Source: a virus. From it: a DNA stretch of 64,000 nt. The stretch is taken from IMG/VR virus record IMGVR_UViG_3300030118_002002, positions 1-64,000 of that record; one strand, written 5' to 3'. Shown one piece after another: positions 44,444-53,671 of the stretch. The notes beneath the pieces were generated by a model. The model did no database searches, was not told where the DNA came from, and saw nothing but the letters and a program-made list of their open reading frames with translations. Each line of letters opens with the position of its first letter. Within the stretch, counting starts at the first letter, position 1. A program made the translations under genes and the position numbers.

Positions 44444-45228
44444 CTACAAAATTCTATCCACTATGGTGGAATCCGTGGGGTGACAAAGGACTTGACTTCA
44501 AAAAGAATGTAAGTATCTCAATCGATAATTTAGATTGTGATGAGAGTGCAGACTATAAGATATTATTTTTAGCAGAACCATATTCTATTCTCCCTACTGT
44601 TACAGAGGGAGCACTTCGTGGTGCAATGAAGTTCGATAAGATATACACATTTACACAGAAGATATTAGATCACTATCCACAGGCAGAACTATTTGAGTGG
44701 GGTAGTAGTTGGTTAGACTTCAAAGATTTGAAACTAAACAAGGGTAATAATGTGACCTTTGTAACCAGTGAGAAGTATCAGACACTAGGACACAAGTTAC
44801 GTCTGGATATATACGAGTTACTCAAGAGTATTGATGTGTCTAATGGTCTACAATACTATGCACATAAGTCACCACCATTCCATGACAGAAGGAATGACTT
44901 CTTTGAGTCTGCTAAGTTCCACATCGCTGTAGAAAATTCCAGACAGAAGAACTACTTTACAGAAAAAGTAATAGATTGTTTTGCATCTAAGACTGTGCCA
45001 ATATACTATGGATGTCCTAACATCAATGAGTGGTTCAACATGGATGGTATAATAACATTCAATACAATAGATGAACTAGAGAATATATTATCAAATCTTG
45101 ATGCCAAGAAATATGATGTCAGATTAGACGCTGTTCAAGATAACTATGAGAGGGCAAAGAAATTTCATAGCGACAATGATGTCGTGCCTAGACTCACTGA
45201 TAGGATAGTCAAAGAGGTAAATGGATGA
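44440..45228 (+). CDS. GT10 alpha-1,3-fucosyltransferase-like protein
   Basis: This is a 262-residue protein. The C-terminal half has FHIAVENSRQKNYFTEKVID followed by CFASKTVPIYYGCPNINEWF, the GT10 donor-binding signature (family ENS..DYvTEK...AL..G.VPVv.G). The N-terminal half is diverged, as is usual. GDP-L-fucose or a related GDP-L-sugar is the expected donor. Confidence 0.8.
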   Translation: MTTKFYPLWWNPWGDKGLDFKKNVSISIDNLDCDESADYKILFLAEPYSILPTVTEGALRGAMKFDKIYTFTQKILDHYPQAELFEWGSSWLDFKDLKLNKGNNVTFVTSEKYQTLGHKLRLDIYELLKSIDVSNGLQYYAHKSPPFHDRRNDFFESAKFHIAVENSRQKNYFTEKVIDCFASKTVPIYYGCPNINEWFNMDGIITFNTIDELENILSNLDAKKYDVRLDAVQDNYERAKKFHSDNDVVPRLTDRIVKEVNG

Positions 45229-45911
45229 CGGTCAGTTATTGTATACCGACCCATGATAGCAATCCAAAATGTCAATCCTACTTGTTTGATATTTTCTATG
45301 CTCTGTCAGAACAAACTGACAAGGACTTCAACGTGTGGATTTCCGATCATGGAAAGACAGATAAAGTTCTAAACGCTTGTAAAGAATACTCTGATCTATT
45401 TCACATAAACTATGTTAGAAATAAGACTAATTACGGGAACATTTCTGCTAACACTAATCATGCTCTTCGTCACGCAGATGGTGACATACTAAAGGTTCTC
45501 TTCTCTGATGATTTTATACTAACAAAAACCCTCACAGAAGATTTACATAAGGCATTCAAATTAGATGTTGACTGGGCGGTTACAGGGTTTGCTCACACCC
45601 TAGATAATGGACAGACACATTACAATCCAAAGGTGCCTGTCTGGAATGACCGTTTATTAGAAGGGGTAAATACTCTTAGTTCACCATCTATTCTCGCACT
45701 GAGAAAAGGTATTGAAGAGTATTTTGATGAGGAACTTGTTATGTTGATGGACTGTGACATGTACTATAGATTGTACAGAGATCATGGACAACCAGCAGTG
45801 ATAAAAACTTATCACATCTCTAATAGAGAACACCCCAATCAAACACAAAGACAATACGAAGATCTCTTACCAAAAGAGATTGAATACTTGAAAGAAAAAC
45901 ATTCATCATGA
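45225..45911 (+). CDS. GT2-family glycosyltransferase
   Basis: This 228-residue protein begins MTVSYCIPTHDSNPKCQSYLF, with the GT-A first strand, then NKTNYGNISANTNHALRHAD, DILKVLFSDDFILTKT (DD metal site) and VMLMDCDMYYRLYRDHG. These are standard GT2 features. It overlaps both neighbours by 4 bases. Confidence 0.8.
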   Translation: MTVSYCIPTHDSNPKCQSYLFDIFYALSEQTDKDFNVWISDHGKTDKVLNACKEYSDLFHINYVRNKTNYGNISANTNHALRHADGDILKVLFSDDFILTKTLTEDLHKAFKLDVDWAVTGFAHTLDNGQTHYNPKVPVWNDRLLEGVNTLSSPSILALRKGIEEYFDEELVMLMDCDMYYRLYRDHGQPAVIKTYHISNREHPNQTQRQYEDLLPKEIEYLKEKHSS

Positions 45912-46696
45912 CTATAGGATTCAACCATTTAGGAAGACATGGCAGACTGGGTAATCAAATGTTCCAGTATGCAGGACTACGAGGCATAGCAGCACATCGT
46001 GGTTTTGATTTTATGATTCCAGATAGTGACTTCAAAGACGAGTGGACAGACCATCAACTCTTTGAGGCATTCAAACTAAAAGGTTTGACTAACATAGGAA
46101 TGTGTCCTGGCACCTACGTAGGAGAAGCACACTTCCATTATGATGCAAACTTGTTCAACAATATGCCTGACAATCATAATGTATATGCATACTTACAGAG
46201 TACAAAATACTTTGATCATATAGAAGATGAAATACGTGAGGACTTTGAGTTCAAGAATGAGATCAGAGTACCATGTGAAGATATGATTGCAACAGTGAGT
46301 GATCCTATTGCATTACACGTTCGTAGAGGTGACTATATACAGAACTGTGATAATCATCCACCATGTCCAAAAGAATATTATGATGCTGCCCTATCAAAGT
46401 TTGATGCTAAACGCAATGTTATTATTTTTTCTGATGATCCTGAATGGTGTGGCACTGAGTTCCCTGACGATAGGTTCCTTATCTCAGAAGGTGGAGACAA
46501 TCTTGCAGATCTGTGCATGATGAGTCTGTGTTCTGATTTTATTATCGCTAACTCATCATTCAGTTGGTGGGGGTCATGGTTGAGTAAGAATCCTAACAAA
46601 AGGATAATAGCACCTGACAAATGGTTCGGAATAGGGTATACTAAGAACCATATAACATCTGATCTGTACTGTAGCAATTGGGAGGTATTAAAGTAA
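45908..46696 (+). CDS. GT11 alpha-1,2-fucosyltransferase-like protein (2)
   Basis: This 262-residue protein has all the usual GT11 blocks: HGRLGNQMFQYAGLRGIA, YLQSTKYFDHIEDEIREDF, IALHVRRGDYIQN, FSDDPEWCGTEF and IIANSSFSWWGSWL. It is a more canonical member than the gene at 40760. The donor is probably GDP-L-fucose or GDP-L-galactose. Confidence 0.88.
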   Translation: MTIGFNHLGRHGRLGNQMFQYAGLRGIAAHRGFDFMIPDSDFKDEWTDHQLFEAFKLKGLTNIGMCPGTYVGEAHFHYDANLFNNMPDNHNVYAYLQSTKYFDHIEDEIREDFEFKNEIRVPCEDMIATVSDPIALHVRRGDYIQNCDNHPPCPKEYYDAALSKFDAKRNVIIFSDDPEWCGTEFPDDRFLISEGGDNLADLCMMSLCSDFIIANSSFSWWGSWLSKNPNKRIIAPDKWFGIGYTKNHITSDLYCSNWEVLK

Positions 46697-47604
46697 TGGC
46701 AGATAAAATCGTACAAGAGGGAGTAGAGATTCCTGATCTTGGTATGTACGAAGACCTACAAATTCAACCTATAAATTCGTGGGATCTAACAAGCACTACA
46801 TTTATCATACCTCTTAGGTGTGAGACAGCAGATAGAATTAGAAATATAACTACCTCATTGGTATATCTTCTAAAGAATTTTGACACTCAAATAATAATAA
46901 AAGAACATGATAAGGAATCTGTATTCCTAAAGCAAGTTGTTCCTATGCTTGATGAGGTAGTACCTCCTATCAAGATGCATAATATACACCACATATTTGA
47001 GGAGACAGATGAAGTAATATTCCATCGCACCAAACTACTCAATGATATGTTGGAGTTGGTTGAGACACCTGTTGTATGTAACTATGATGCAGATATACTA
47101 CTCCCACTAAACAGTTACATACTCGCACAAAATACTATACTCAAAGGTTACAATGGTGAAGATATAAAATGTGTATACCCTTATGGAATAGGTGAGTTCC
47201 AATACCAGTTGTTTATCAATGATGAAGATGTTACTCGTTTCATAAATTCTAATTTCAACTTCGGAGCGTTCCAAGGAAAAGCAAACTTATATGATGCCAA
47301 GTTTGGTTTCTGTCAATTCTTTGACACGGAAGAATACCGTAGACTAGGTGCAGAAAACGAAGGGTTCATAGCGTATGGTTATGAAGATGACGAACGTTAT
47401 CATAGATTCAATACCTGTTCTAAAGTATTGAGATTGAATGACCATGTGTTCCACATGGAGCATGGTAGGACACCTAATTCATGGTTCAATAATCCACACA
47501 TAGAAAGTAACAGGGAACTGTGGCAGAAGTTGAGTAAGATGACTCGCAAACAACTTGAAGAATATTATGCTAACCCTGATTACTTAAATGCCCGACAGAA
47601 ATAA
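46696..47604 (+). CDS. GT-A glycosyltransferase, chondroitin-polymerase/galactosyltransferase-like
   Basis: ATG 46696 (TAATG junction) gives 302 residues. TTFIIPLRCETADRIRNITT is the first strand, FHRTKLLNDMLELVETPVV and CNYDADILLPLNSY give the acidic DAD metal site, and FFDTEEYRRLGAENEGFIAY with GYEDDERYHRF is the C-terminal galactosyltransferase-like acceptor motif (family W-G-ED-D). It ends in helices. Confidence 0.75.
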   Translation: MADKIVQEGVEIPDLGMYEDLQIQPINSWDLTSTTFIIPLRCETADRIRNITTSLVYLLKNFDTQIIIKEHDKESVFLKQVVPMLDEVVPPIKMHNIHHIFEETDEVIFHRTKLLNDMLELVETPVVCNYDADILLPLNSYILAQNTILKGYNGEDIKCVYPYGIGEFQYQLFINDEDVTRFINSNFNFGAFQGKANLYDAKFGFCQFFDTEEYRRLGAENEGFIAYGYEDDERYHRFNTCSKVLRLNDHVFHMEHGRTPNSWFNNPHIESNRELWQKLSKMTRKQLEEYYANPDYLNARQK

Positions 47605-48388
47605 ATCGATAAAAAAATTAGATGGTTTTCCTAAAGTGTTGTGGATCAATCTTGATCGCTGCACAGAGAGAAGGAAGTATATGGAAGATCATCTATCCTA
47701 TTGGGGAATAAAAGATCATCATCGTATCTCAGGTATAGATGGTGAGGAGTTTGAAGAGTACCTAAAAGGAACAGTTCCTGATCAAATGAATACGGGTGAG
47801 TGTGCTTGTGTTATGTCACACTTAAGTGCCCTCAAATATTTTGTAGAAGAGACAGACTTAGATGAGGTTATCATCATGGAAGATGATGCAGATTTATCTA
47901 CTGCATCTAGTTGGACTTTCAATTGGAAAGAAGTACGTAAGAGACTGCCCATAAACTTTGATTGTCTTCAACTTACTATTATAAATCCTAATGGTATAAC
48001 TTTAAAACTACATCATAGGTTTATCAATGACTTTTCTGCTGCTTGCTACCTTATTACTCGTCATCATGCAACTAAGTGCATCCGTCTACACCAAAGAGGA
48101 ACGCAGTGGAAGATCGATCAAAACATCAGACCAAGAGCAGTCTCCGAAGACCTAATATTAGATAGTGGTAAGACATATGCTACACCCTTGTTCAATTACA
48201 GGATGGACTTGGGTTCTAATATACATGAAGAACACCTTGACATTTTTCACAAAGGAAGCAATAATGCATTAAAGGAGTTCTGGGAATACCAAGCAGTGGA
48301 TCATACCATTGATCAAATCATGGAACTTGATGAGTACGTTGGTAGAGTTCCGCCATCAGTATACCTAAATCAATTGAAAGAACAATGA
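47588..48388 (+). CDS. GT25-family glycosyltransferase
   Basis: This is a 266-residue protein. VLWINLDRCTERRKYMEDHL, HHRISGIDGEEFEEY, TGECACVMSHLSALKYF and VIIMEDDADLS are the canonical GT25 blocks of LPS galactosyltransferases and procollagen galactosyltransferases. GT25 enzymes and the neighbouring hydroxylase could act in sequence, as with hydroxylysine glycosylation, but this is inference. Confidence 0.82.
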   Translation: MPDRNKSIKKLDGFPKVLWINLDRCTERRKYMEDHLSYWGIKDHHRISGIDGEEFEEYLKGTVPDQMNTGECACVMSHLSALKYFVEETDLDEVIIMEDDADLSTASSWTFNWKEVRKRLPINFDCLQLTIINPNGITLKLHHRFINDFSAACYLITRHHATKCIRLHQRGTQWKIDQNIRPRAVSEDLILDSGKTYATPLFNYRMDLGSNIHEEHLDIFHKGSNNALKEFWEYQAVDHTIDQIMELDEYVGRVPPSVYLNQLKEQ

Positions 48389-49149
48389 ACACATCTATTA
48401 CACCACTTGAGAGTGACGAGTACGATCCTATTGTCAAGGTGCCACAACCAGTATTCACAGAGATGAAAGACTATGGTGCCATAGGAGTCTTTGATAACTT
48501 TGTCAAACCAGAATTTTGTGACTCACTCATAGATCTTTTTGAGTTCTGGTACACTAAAAAGTATTTCAAGAACATACCATCAACGCATGATGTGACTAAG
48601 ATAGGTGACGATACATTTACGTTAGATCATTTCAATGATGGTAAGACTCAATTTCCACAGGGTGGTATGGGTAGAAAAGATCATCAACTATACCTAGAGA
48701 TATGTGATCAGACTATGACTATGCAAGTCAACCAGTCTGTGGGTATGGCATTTGAAATGTATGTAAAGAAGTACTCAGGTTTAGTAGATGCATCTGACCC
48801 TGTATCATCATGGACATGTAAGTTACAACGAACAGATCCTGGTGGTGGGTATCATGTATGGCATTGTGAGAATGGTAATTTCTTATACAGAGATAGAGTC
48901 CTAACATGGATGATATATCTAAATGATATTCCTTTAGAGAATGGTGGAGCAACAGATTTCTATCATCAAGAGATATCTTTCCAACCAAAGAAAGGTACAG
49001 TAGTATTGTGGCCAGCAGCATATACTCACATGCATCGTGGTGCATTTCTAACAGGTGAAATGTCAAAATATATTGCAACAGGTTGGTTCATAAGAGAACC
49101 TGGTAACGTAACAGAAAAGACACTGAGTCAAGCAGCACAGCAAAAATGA
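48385..49149 (+). CDS. 2OG-Fe(II) oxygenase, prolyl-4-hydroxylase-like (4)
   Basis: This is a 254-residue protein. GGGYHVWHCENGNFLYRDRV has the iron-binding HxxH/E region, LTWMIYLNDIPLENGGATDF is the characteristic strand, and GTVVLWPAAYTHMHRG supplies the distal His. This is the clearest hydroxylase in the window. It lies between a GT25 gene and the DUF616 cluster. Confidence 0.8.
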   Translation: MNTSITPLESDEYDPIVKVPQPVFTEMKDYGAIGVFDNFVKPEFCDSLIDLFEFWYTKKYFKNIPSTHDVTKIGDDTFTLDHFNDGKTQFPQGGMGRKDHQLYLEICDQTMTMQVNQSVGMAFEMYVKKYSGLVDASDPVSSWTCKLQRTDPGGGYHVWHCENGNFLYRDRVLTWMIYLNDIPLENGGATDFYHQEISFQPKKGTVVLWPAAYTHMHRGAFLTGEMSKYIATGWFIREPGNVTEKTLSQAAQQK

Positions 49150-50726
49150 TATTCTATACGTGCATTACGAACGGTTATGATACCGTTCCTGACGTATATT
49201 ATGATAAAGATTGTCAGTATATTTGTTTCCATGATGGATCCATAGAGACTACTAAACCACTATGGAAATATATCAAGATAGATGTAGAAGAAGAGTGTCC
49301 AGTTAGAAGATCATATCATCCTAAACATTGCCCTCATTTATATTTTGATGAGGGTGAGTATGTTGTATGGGTTGACGCTGCATATAATATCACACAAGAA
49401 CTTGTAGAGTTCTCTAAAAAATATGAAGGTGACTTTATGTTACCAACACATCCTGATAAGAGATCATTGACTGCTGAGTTTAATAAACTACATGCTTATG
49501 GATTCTCTACCAAAGATGAGATCATAGACATGGCACGTCTCATGCAGAGTAGAGGATATGATCCTAAAGACTACGATCAAACTATAAACTGTGTGATATG
49601 GAGGAGACTTACACCAGAGGTTATTGAATGGGGTAAGGTATGGAGAGAATGGTATATGGGTGGAGTGAATAGAGATCAAGTCTCTAGTTCAATGGCAGAG
49701 TATCTTGTAGTCAAGGCAGATAGAAACCCTACACCCATGGTGGATCTATCAAAACCAAATAGAATCAAACCATACAATCATTCATTTTGTATAGACAAAC
49801 CAACTAATAGATCTATTGTAGACTTACAGACAGAGTTGAATGAGATTTTCAACTTCAAAGATATAGCAAGTATCATGATAAAATCTACAACAGATTCATT
49901 ACCGTTTGAATTTGGATCTGATATTGATACACAACTAATAGTATTCACATGTATTACTAATAACTATGATGTATTCCCTAAGGAATCATACTACGATCCT
50001 AATGTAAAGTATGTCTGCTTCCATGATGGCACTATTGATACTACAGTAAAACCATGGATATATGTTGAATTAGATTTAGATATAGAAGATCCAAGAGACT
50101 TTGCATTCTATGTCAAAGCAAATGCACATGAGTTCTTTCCAGAAAATTCTTACACAGTATGGATTGATGGATGTTTTGTATTGACTGAAGATTTCATTAC
50201 CAATAGTATGAAATCATTTCCATTCTCTACACTAAAACATGGAGGTAAATTCTCTTTACTTGATGAGATTATAGAAGGATATACATGTGCATTCTTCTCA
50301 GAGGAAACTCTCATGAATTTTATAAATGATTTGAATACTAATGGATATAATTTTAATTACTATTCCAGTCCACAATGCACAATAGTGTGGAGAAAATTGA
50401 CGGAAGATATAAAAACATTCAATGAGAGGTGGTACATGTGGGGTAATAAAAAATACAATCGTGACAACATACCATTTGATGCTGCCATACAGGACACTGG
50501 AATAGAACCACTCTTCTATGGTGATAGAAATCGATCTGGTATCAAATTAGGATTCTTCAATAAGATAGGAAGGAGAGGTAAACATCCACAACATGGTGAC
50601 AAGAAACAATACCTTAGACTACAAGAATTATTGTTAAAGTTATACAAGATTACTGGACTGAACTATAAAATACATGCTAGGTATAAACACCATGATTTTT
50701 ACATGAAATATTTTAATATTATATGA
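49146..50726 (+). CDS. Two fused DUF616-type glycosyltransferase-like modules
   Basis: This 526-residue protein contains two copies of one domain. Module 1 (about residues 1-190): FYTCITNGYDTVPDVYYDKD, YICFHDGS, VVWVDAAYNIT, INCVIWRRLTPEVIEWG, GGVNRDQVSSS. Module 2 (about residues 258-440): VFTCITNNYDVFPKESYYDP, YVCFHDGT, TVWIDGCFVLT, CTIVWRKL, then YNRDNIPFDAA. The W-D metal-like site and RDQ motif recall DUF616 (TOD1/MUCI70-like). A C-terminal HPQHGDKKQYLRLQELL region is shared with 51546. Confidence 0.7.
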   Translation: MIFYTCITNGYDTVPDVYYDKDCQYICFHDGSIETTKPLWKYIKIDVEEECPVRRSYHPKHCPHLYFDEGEYVVWVDAAYNITQELVEFSKKYEGDFMLPTHPDKRSLTAEFNKLHAYGFSTKDEIIDMARLMQSRGYDPKDYDQTINCVIWRRLTPEVIEWGKVWREWYMGGVNRDQVSSSMAEYLVVKADRNPTPMVDLSKPNRIKPYNHSFCIDKPTNRSIVDLQTELNEIFNFKDIASIMIKSTTDSLPFEFGSDIDTQLIVFTCITNNYDVFPKESYYDPNVKYVCFHDGTIDTTVKPWIYVELDLDIEDPRDFAFYVKANAHEFFPENSYTVWIDGCFVLTEDFITNSMKSFPFSTLKHGGKFSLLDEIIEGYTCAFFSEETLMNFINDLNTNGYNFNYYSSPQCTIVWRKLTEDIKTFNERWYMWGNKKYNRDNIPFDAAIQDTGIEPLFYGDRNRSGIKLGFFNKIGRRGKHPQHGDKKQYLRLQELLLKLYKITGLNYKIHARYKHHDFYMKYFNII

Positions 50727-51556
50727 AATATTATACTGCGATTACTAATTCTTATTTTCAATTACCACCCAATAAAAGTGGTGAGCATTTTATATGTTAT
50801 CACGATGGCACTGTAGAAGAGCAAGAAGGTTGGGAACTAAGATACATTCCATATCAACATGATGATCCAGTAAGACTATCACGTTATCCAAAAATTTTAT
50901 GTCCCATAGATGGCAAGAGTGTTTACATTGACGCATCTAAATTACATACAATAAATGATAAATTTTTTGAAGTGAGTGAGTACATACTCAATAAACATAA
51001 TTTTTTTCTCATGCAACATCCTCACAAGTATTCATACTTAGAAGAATGTGCTGAGTATATTCATAGAGGTTTTGTAAATTCATTTGAGATAATAAATTTT
51101 ACGAAGGAGGTGAAGCAAGAGACTGAGTTTGATTTTTCTAAATTCTTTTCACCGTTAGGCACAGTTCTATGGAGAAACTCTACTCATTGGTTGCCTAACA
51201 TGTTATGGTGGAAGTGGTATATGAGATGTGGAAGAAGGGATCAAGTATCTTTATCAGTAGCATTACAAACATCAGGAGTTGAATATGGGTGGGCACCTTG
51301 TAGAACTCATGTTGATAAATGGTCTGATGCAAACCCTACAGATGGTGTATGGTGGAAGAATATAGGTGGTAGATATGGTGGAAAAGTTATTGACCCTACT
51401 GATACTGTGGAAAAATTATCAAAGATAACTAATCTTAGTATGAAGATGAGATACCGTGCTGCTATTATCAAAGAGACTGGACAATGGTTGTTTGGTGATA
51501 GGTCAGGTTATTGGAAAAGAAATGATCCTAAGTTGAAGGTGGTAAATGGATTCTAG
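50723..51556 (+). CDS. DUF616-type glycosyltransferase-like protein
   Basis: This 277-residue third copy of the domain has YYTAITNSYFQLPPNKSG, FICYHDGTVEEQEGW, SVYIDASKLHTIND, FFLMQHPHKYSYLEECAEYI, GTVLWRNSTHWLPNMLWWKWYM and GRRDQVSLSVAL. The final IDASK replaces WxDG-type residues, so its metal site may differ. It overlaps both neighbours. Confidence 0.65.
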   Translation: MKYYTAITNSYFQLPPNKSGEHFICYHDGTVEEQEGWELRYIPYQHDDPVRLSRYPKILCPIDGKSVYIDASKLHTINDKFFEVSEYILNKHNFFLMQHPHKYSYLEECAEYIHRGFVNSFEIINFTKEVKQETEFDFSKFFSPLGTVLWRNSTHWLPNMLWWKWYMRCGRRDQVSLSVALQTSGVEYGWAPCRTHVDKWSDANPTDGVWWKNIGGRYGGKVIDPTDTVEKLSKITNLSMKMRYRAAIIKETGQWLFGDRSGYWKRNDPKLKVVNGF

Positions 51557-52430
51557 GATAGTAATATACAGTTGCATAACGAATGGGTATGATGAGATAC
51601 CTGATGAGCATTACTATGATCCTGATATCAAGTATGTTATGTTCACTGACAATACTGTAAAGAGGAAAGGACCTTGGGAGTTTAGAGAGATACCATGTGA
51701 TCACCCATGTCATAGGAGAAGGTCAGCATATGTTAAGATCAATCCTCATAAAGTATTTCCTTATGGTACTAAGACTGTATGGTTAGATGGTTGCTATGTA
51801 ATGACACCTGAGTATGTCAAAAAGTGTAAGGAATATCTGAGTGAGCATAGGTTCACTATCATGAGACACTGTGAAAAATTCAATTACTATGAGGAGATAC
51901 TAGAAAGTTTCCTACCATCTATGTGCACCTTTGATGAGGCGATAGAGATATCAAAAACTATAAAAGACGTAGGATATAATTTCAAAGAGTATTGCAGTCC
52001 CGTATTGGCATCTATATGGAGAGTATTAGATCAAGACATGTATAATTTTGGTGATTTGTGGTGGAAGTATTCATTGATTGGCACTAATAGAGATCAGATA
52101 TCATTCGACACAGCAAGACAGTTGAATCAGACTGAACTGAATATTATTGAGGATGGATGGATAAGAAAGGAATTCTACATTGATGAAAATAATATGAAAA
52201 GAACCAATCATTATCCTGGTTCATGTGGAATACTATTTGGTAGTAAAGGAAAGAAGTATAGAAAGAAACTTCATCCACAGAATGGACATAGACAACAATG
52301 GAGACAGAAGAAGGAGTTACTCAATGCCTTACGCCCTATAACTGGGTTGCATCCAATCATTGCTCGCTTCAACTTCAATGAGTTTGTGGATAGAAATGTA
52401 CTTCAACCCAAATTACCAATACAGAGTTGA
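51546..52430 (+). CDS. DUF616-type glycosyltransferase-like protein
   Basis: This is a 294-residue fourth module: VIYSCITNGYDEIPDEHYYD, YVMFTDNTVKRKGPW, TVWLDGCYVMTPEYVKK, FTIMRHCEKFNYYEEILESF, VLASIWRVLDQDMYNFGDLW and GTNRDQISFDTARQLNQ. The first strand is nearly the same as in 49146, pointing to recent tandem duplication. Its stop codon lies inside the psbA -35 element. Confidence 0.7.
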   Translation: MDSRIVIYSCITNGYDEIPDEHYYDPDIKYVMFTDNTVKRKGPWEFREIPCDHPCHRRRSAYVKINPHKVFPYGTKTVWLDGCYVMTPEYVKKCKEYLSEHRFTIMRHCEKFNYYEEILESFLPSMCTFDEAIEISKTIKDVGYNFKEYCSPVLASIWRVLDQDMYNFGDLWWKYSLIGTNRDQISFDTARQLNQTELNIIEDGWIRKEFYIDENNMKRTNHYPGSCGILFGSKGKKYRKKLHPQNGHRQQWRQKKELLNALRPITGLHPIIARFNFNEFVDRNVLQPKLPIQS

Positions 52431-52460
52431 CATACCCGTAACATTTTGTTATAATAAATA
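52427..52460 (+). promoter_or_regulatory. Consensus sigma-70 promoter and overlapping late octamer for psbA
   Basis: TTGACA (52427-52432) and TATAAT (52450-52455) are both perfect and are separated by exactly 17 bases. The -35 contains the stop codon of the previous gene. The -10 overlaps AATAAATA (52453-52460), a late-promoter octamer. psbA may therefore be read early by host polymerase and late by the phage-modified enzyme. Confidence 0.85.
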
Positions 52461-52566
52461 ACACAGGTGATGATTTCCTCACCATCTTGCTCCCCTCAAA
52501 CCAAGACCTATAGGGAGAATAAATCAAGTCTTTTTATACCCTTCATATACCCGCACTCATTTTCAA
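52461..52566 (+). other. psbA leader
   Basis: This 106-base untranslated leader holds a hairpin (GGTGA 52466-52470 with TCACC 52479-52483) and a further pairing option (CTCCC 52490-52494 with GGGAG 52513-52517). The bases just before the ATG (CATTTTCAA) have no Shine-Dalgarno sequence, unlike hsp20. A structured leader controlling psbA translation is possible; I could not match it to a named RNA family. Confidence 0.45.
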
Positions 52567-53649
52567 ATGACAACTATTACACGTAAGCGTGGTGGTTTGC
52601 TATCTGGATGGGACGAGTTTTGTGAGTGGGTAACCTCCACTGACAATCGCTTGTACGTTGGTTGGTTTGGTGTCTTAATGATCCCATGTCTTCTAACTGC
52701 TGCTGCTTGTTTCATCGTAGCATTCATCGCTGCACCTCCTGTCGACATCGACGGAATCAGAGAACCAGTTGCTGGATCTCTACTCTTTGGTAACAACATC
52801 ATCTCTGGTGCTGTCGTTCCATCATCCAACGCTATTGGATTACACTTCTACCCTATATGGGAAGCTGCTACTCTAGATGAGTGGTTGTATAACGGTGGTC
52901 CTTATCAGTTGGTAATCTTCCACTTCCTAATTGGTATCTCTGCATACATGGGAAGACAGTGGGAACTATCATATCGTTTAGGTATGAGACCATGGATCTG
53001 CGTAGCATACTCAGCTCCTGTATCTGCTGCTTTCGCTGTGTTCCTTGTATACCCATTCGGTCAGGGTTCATTCTCAGACGGTATGCCTTTAGGTATTAGT
53101 GGTACATTCAACTTCATGTTTGTATTCCAAGCAGAACATAACATTCTTATGCATCCTTTCCACATGGCAGGAGTAGCAGGAATGTTTGGAGGAGCACTCT
53201 TCTCTGCTATGCATGGTTCACTCGTAACTTCATCTTTGATTAGAGAGACTTCTGGTCTTACATCACAGAACTATGGTTACAAGTTCGGACAAGAAGAAGA
53301 GACATACAACATCGTTGCTGCACACGGTTACTTCGGAAGACTCATATTCCAATATGCTTCTTTCAATAACTCAAGAAGTTTACACTTCTTCCTAGCAGTA
53401 TTCCCTGTAGTATGTGTATGGTTGACCTCTATGGGAATCTGTACAATGGCATTCAACCTCAACGGTTTCAACTTTAACCAGTCTGTAGTTGATGCTAACG
53501 GAAAGATTGTTCCTACATGGGGAGATGTTCTAAACAGAGCTAACCTAGGTATGGAAGTAATGCATGAAAGAAATGCACACAACTTCCCACTAGACTTAGC
53601 ATGTGCAGAGTCTTCAACTGTTGCTCTTTCAGCACCCGCTATCGGATAA
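52567..53649 (+). CDS. psbA: Photosystem II reaction centre protein D1
   Basis: This full-length D1 has 360 residues. Cyanophage D1 replaces damaged host D1 and keeps photosynthesis running during infection. [55 protein letters not shown] and [12 protein letters not shown] (redox-active Tyr), [18 protein letters not shown], and the C-terminal [13 protein letters not shown] are intact. The tail after LDLA is the processed extension. Gln131 in YMGRQWELS corresponds to the position usually numbered 130, the low-light D1:1 type. No intron interrupts the gene. Flanked by its own promoter and terminator. Confidence 0.98.
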   Translation: MTTITRKRGGLLSGWDEFCEWVTSTDNRLYVGWFGVLMIPCLLTAAACFIVAFIAAPPVDIDGIREPVAGSLLFGNNIISGAVVPSSNAIGLHFYPIWEAATLDEWLYNGGPYQLVIFHFLIGISAYMGRQWELSYRLGMRPWICVAYSAPVSAAFAVFLVYPFGQGSFSDGMPLGISGTFNFMFVFQAEHNILMHPFHMAGVAGMFGGALFSAMHGSLVTSSLIRETSGLTSQNYGYKFGQEEETYNIVAAHGYFGRLIFQYASFNNSRSLHFFLAVFPVVCVWLTSMGICTMAFNLNGFNFNQSVVDANGKIVPTWGDVLNRANLGMEVMHERNAHNFPLDLACAESSTVALSAPAIG

Positions 53650-53652
53650 ATA
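53645..53652 (+). promoter_or_regulatory. Late-promoter octamer GATAAATA at the end of psbA
   Basis: The octamer overlaps the psbA stop codon. Transcription from here would meet the terminator at 53672 after about 40 bases, so it may be inactive or make only a short RNA. Confidence 0.35.
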
Positions 53653-53671
53653 TCTCTGTTCGAGATGGATC

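Noticed and set aside
52461-52566. PhotoRC-type RNA in the psbA leader
   Set aside because: I could not recall the consensus well enough to match it; only generic hairpins are visible.
52567-53649. Group I intron or homing endonuclease in psbA
   Set aside because: The D1 frame is continuous from start to stop with no insertion.
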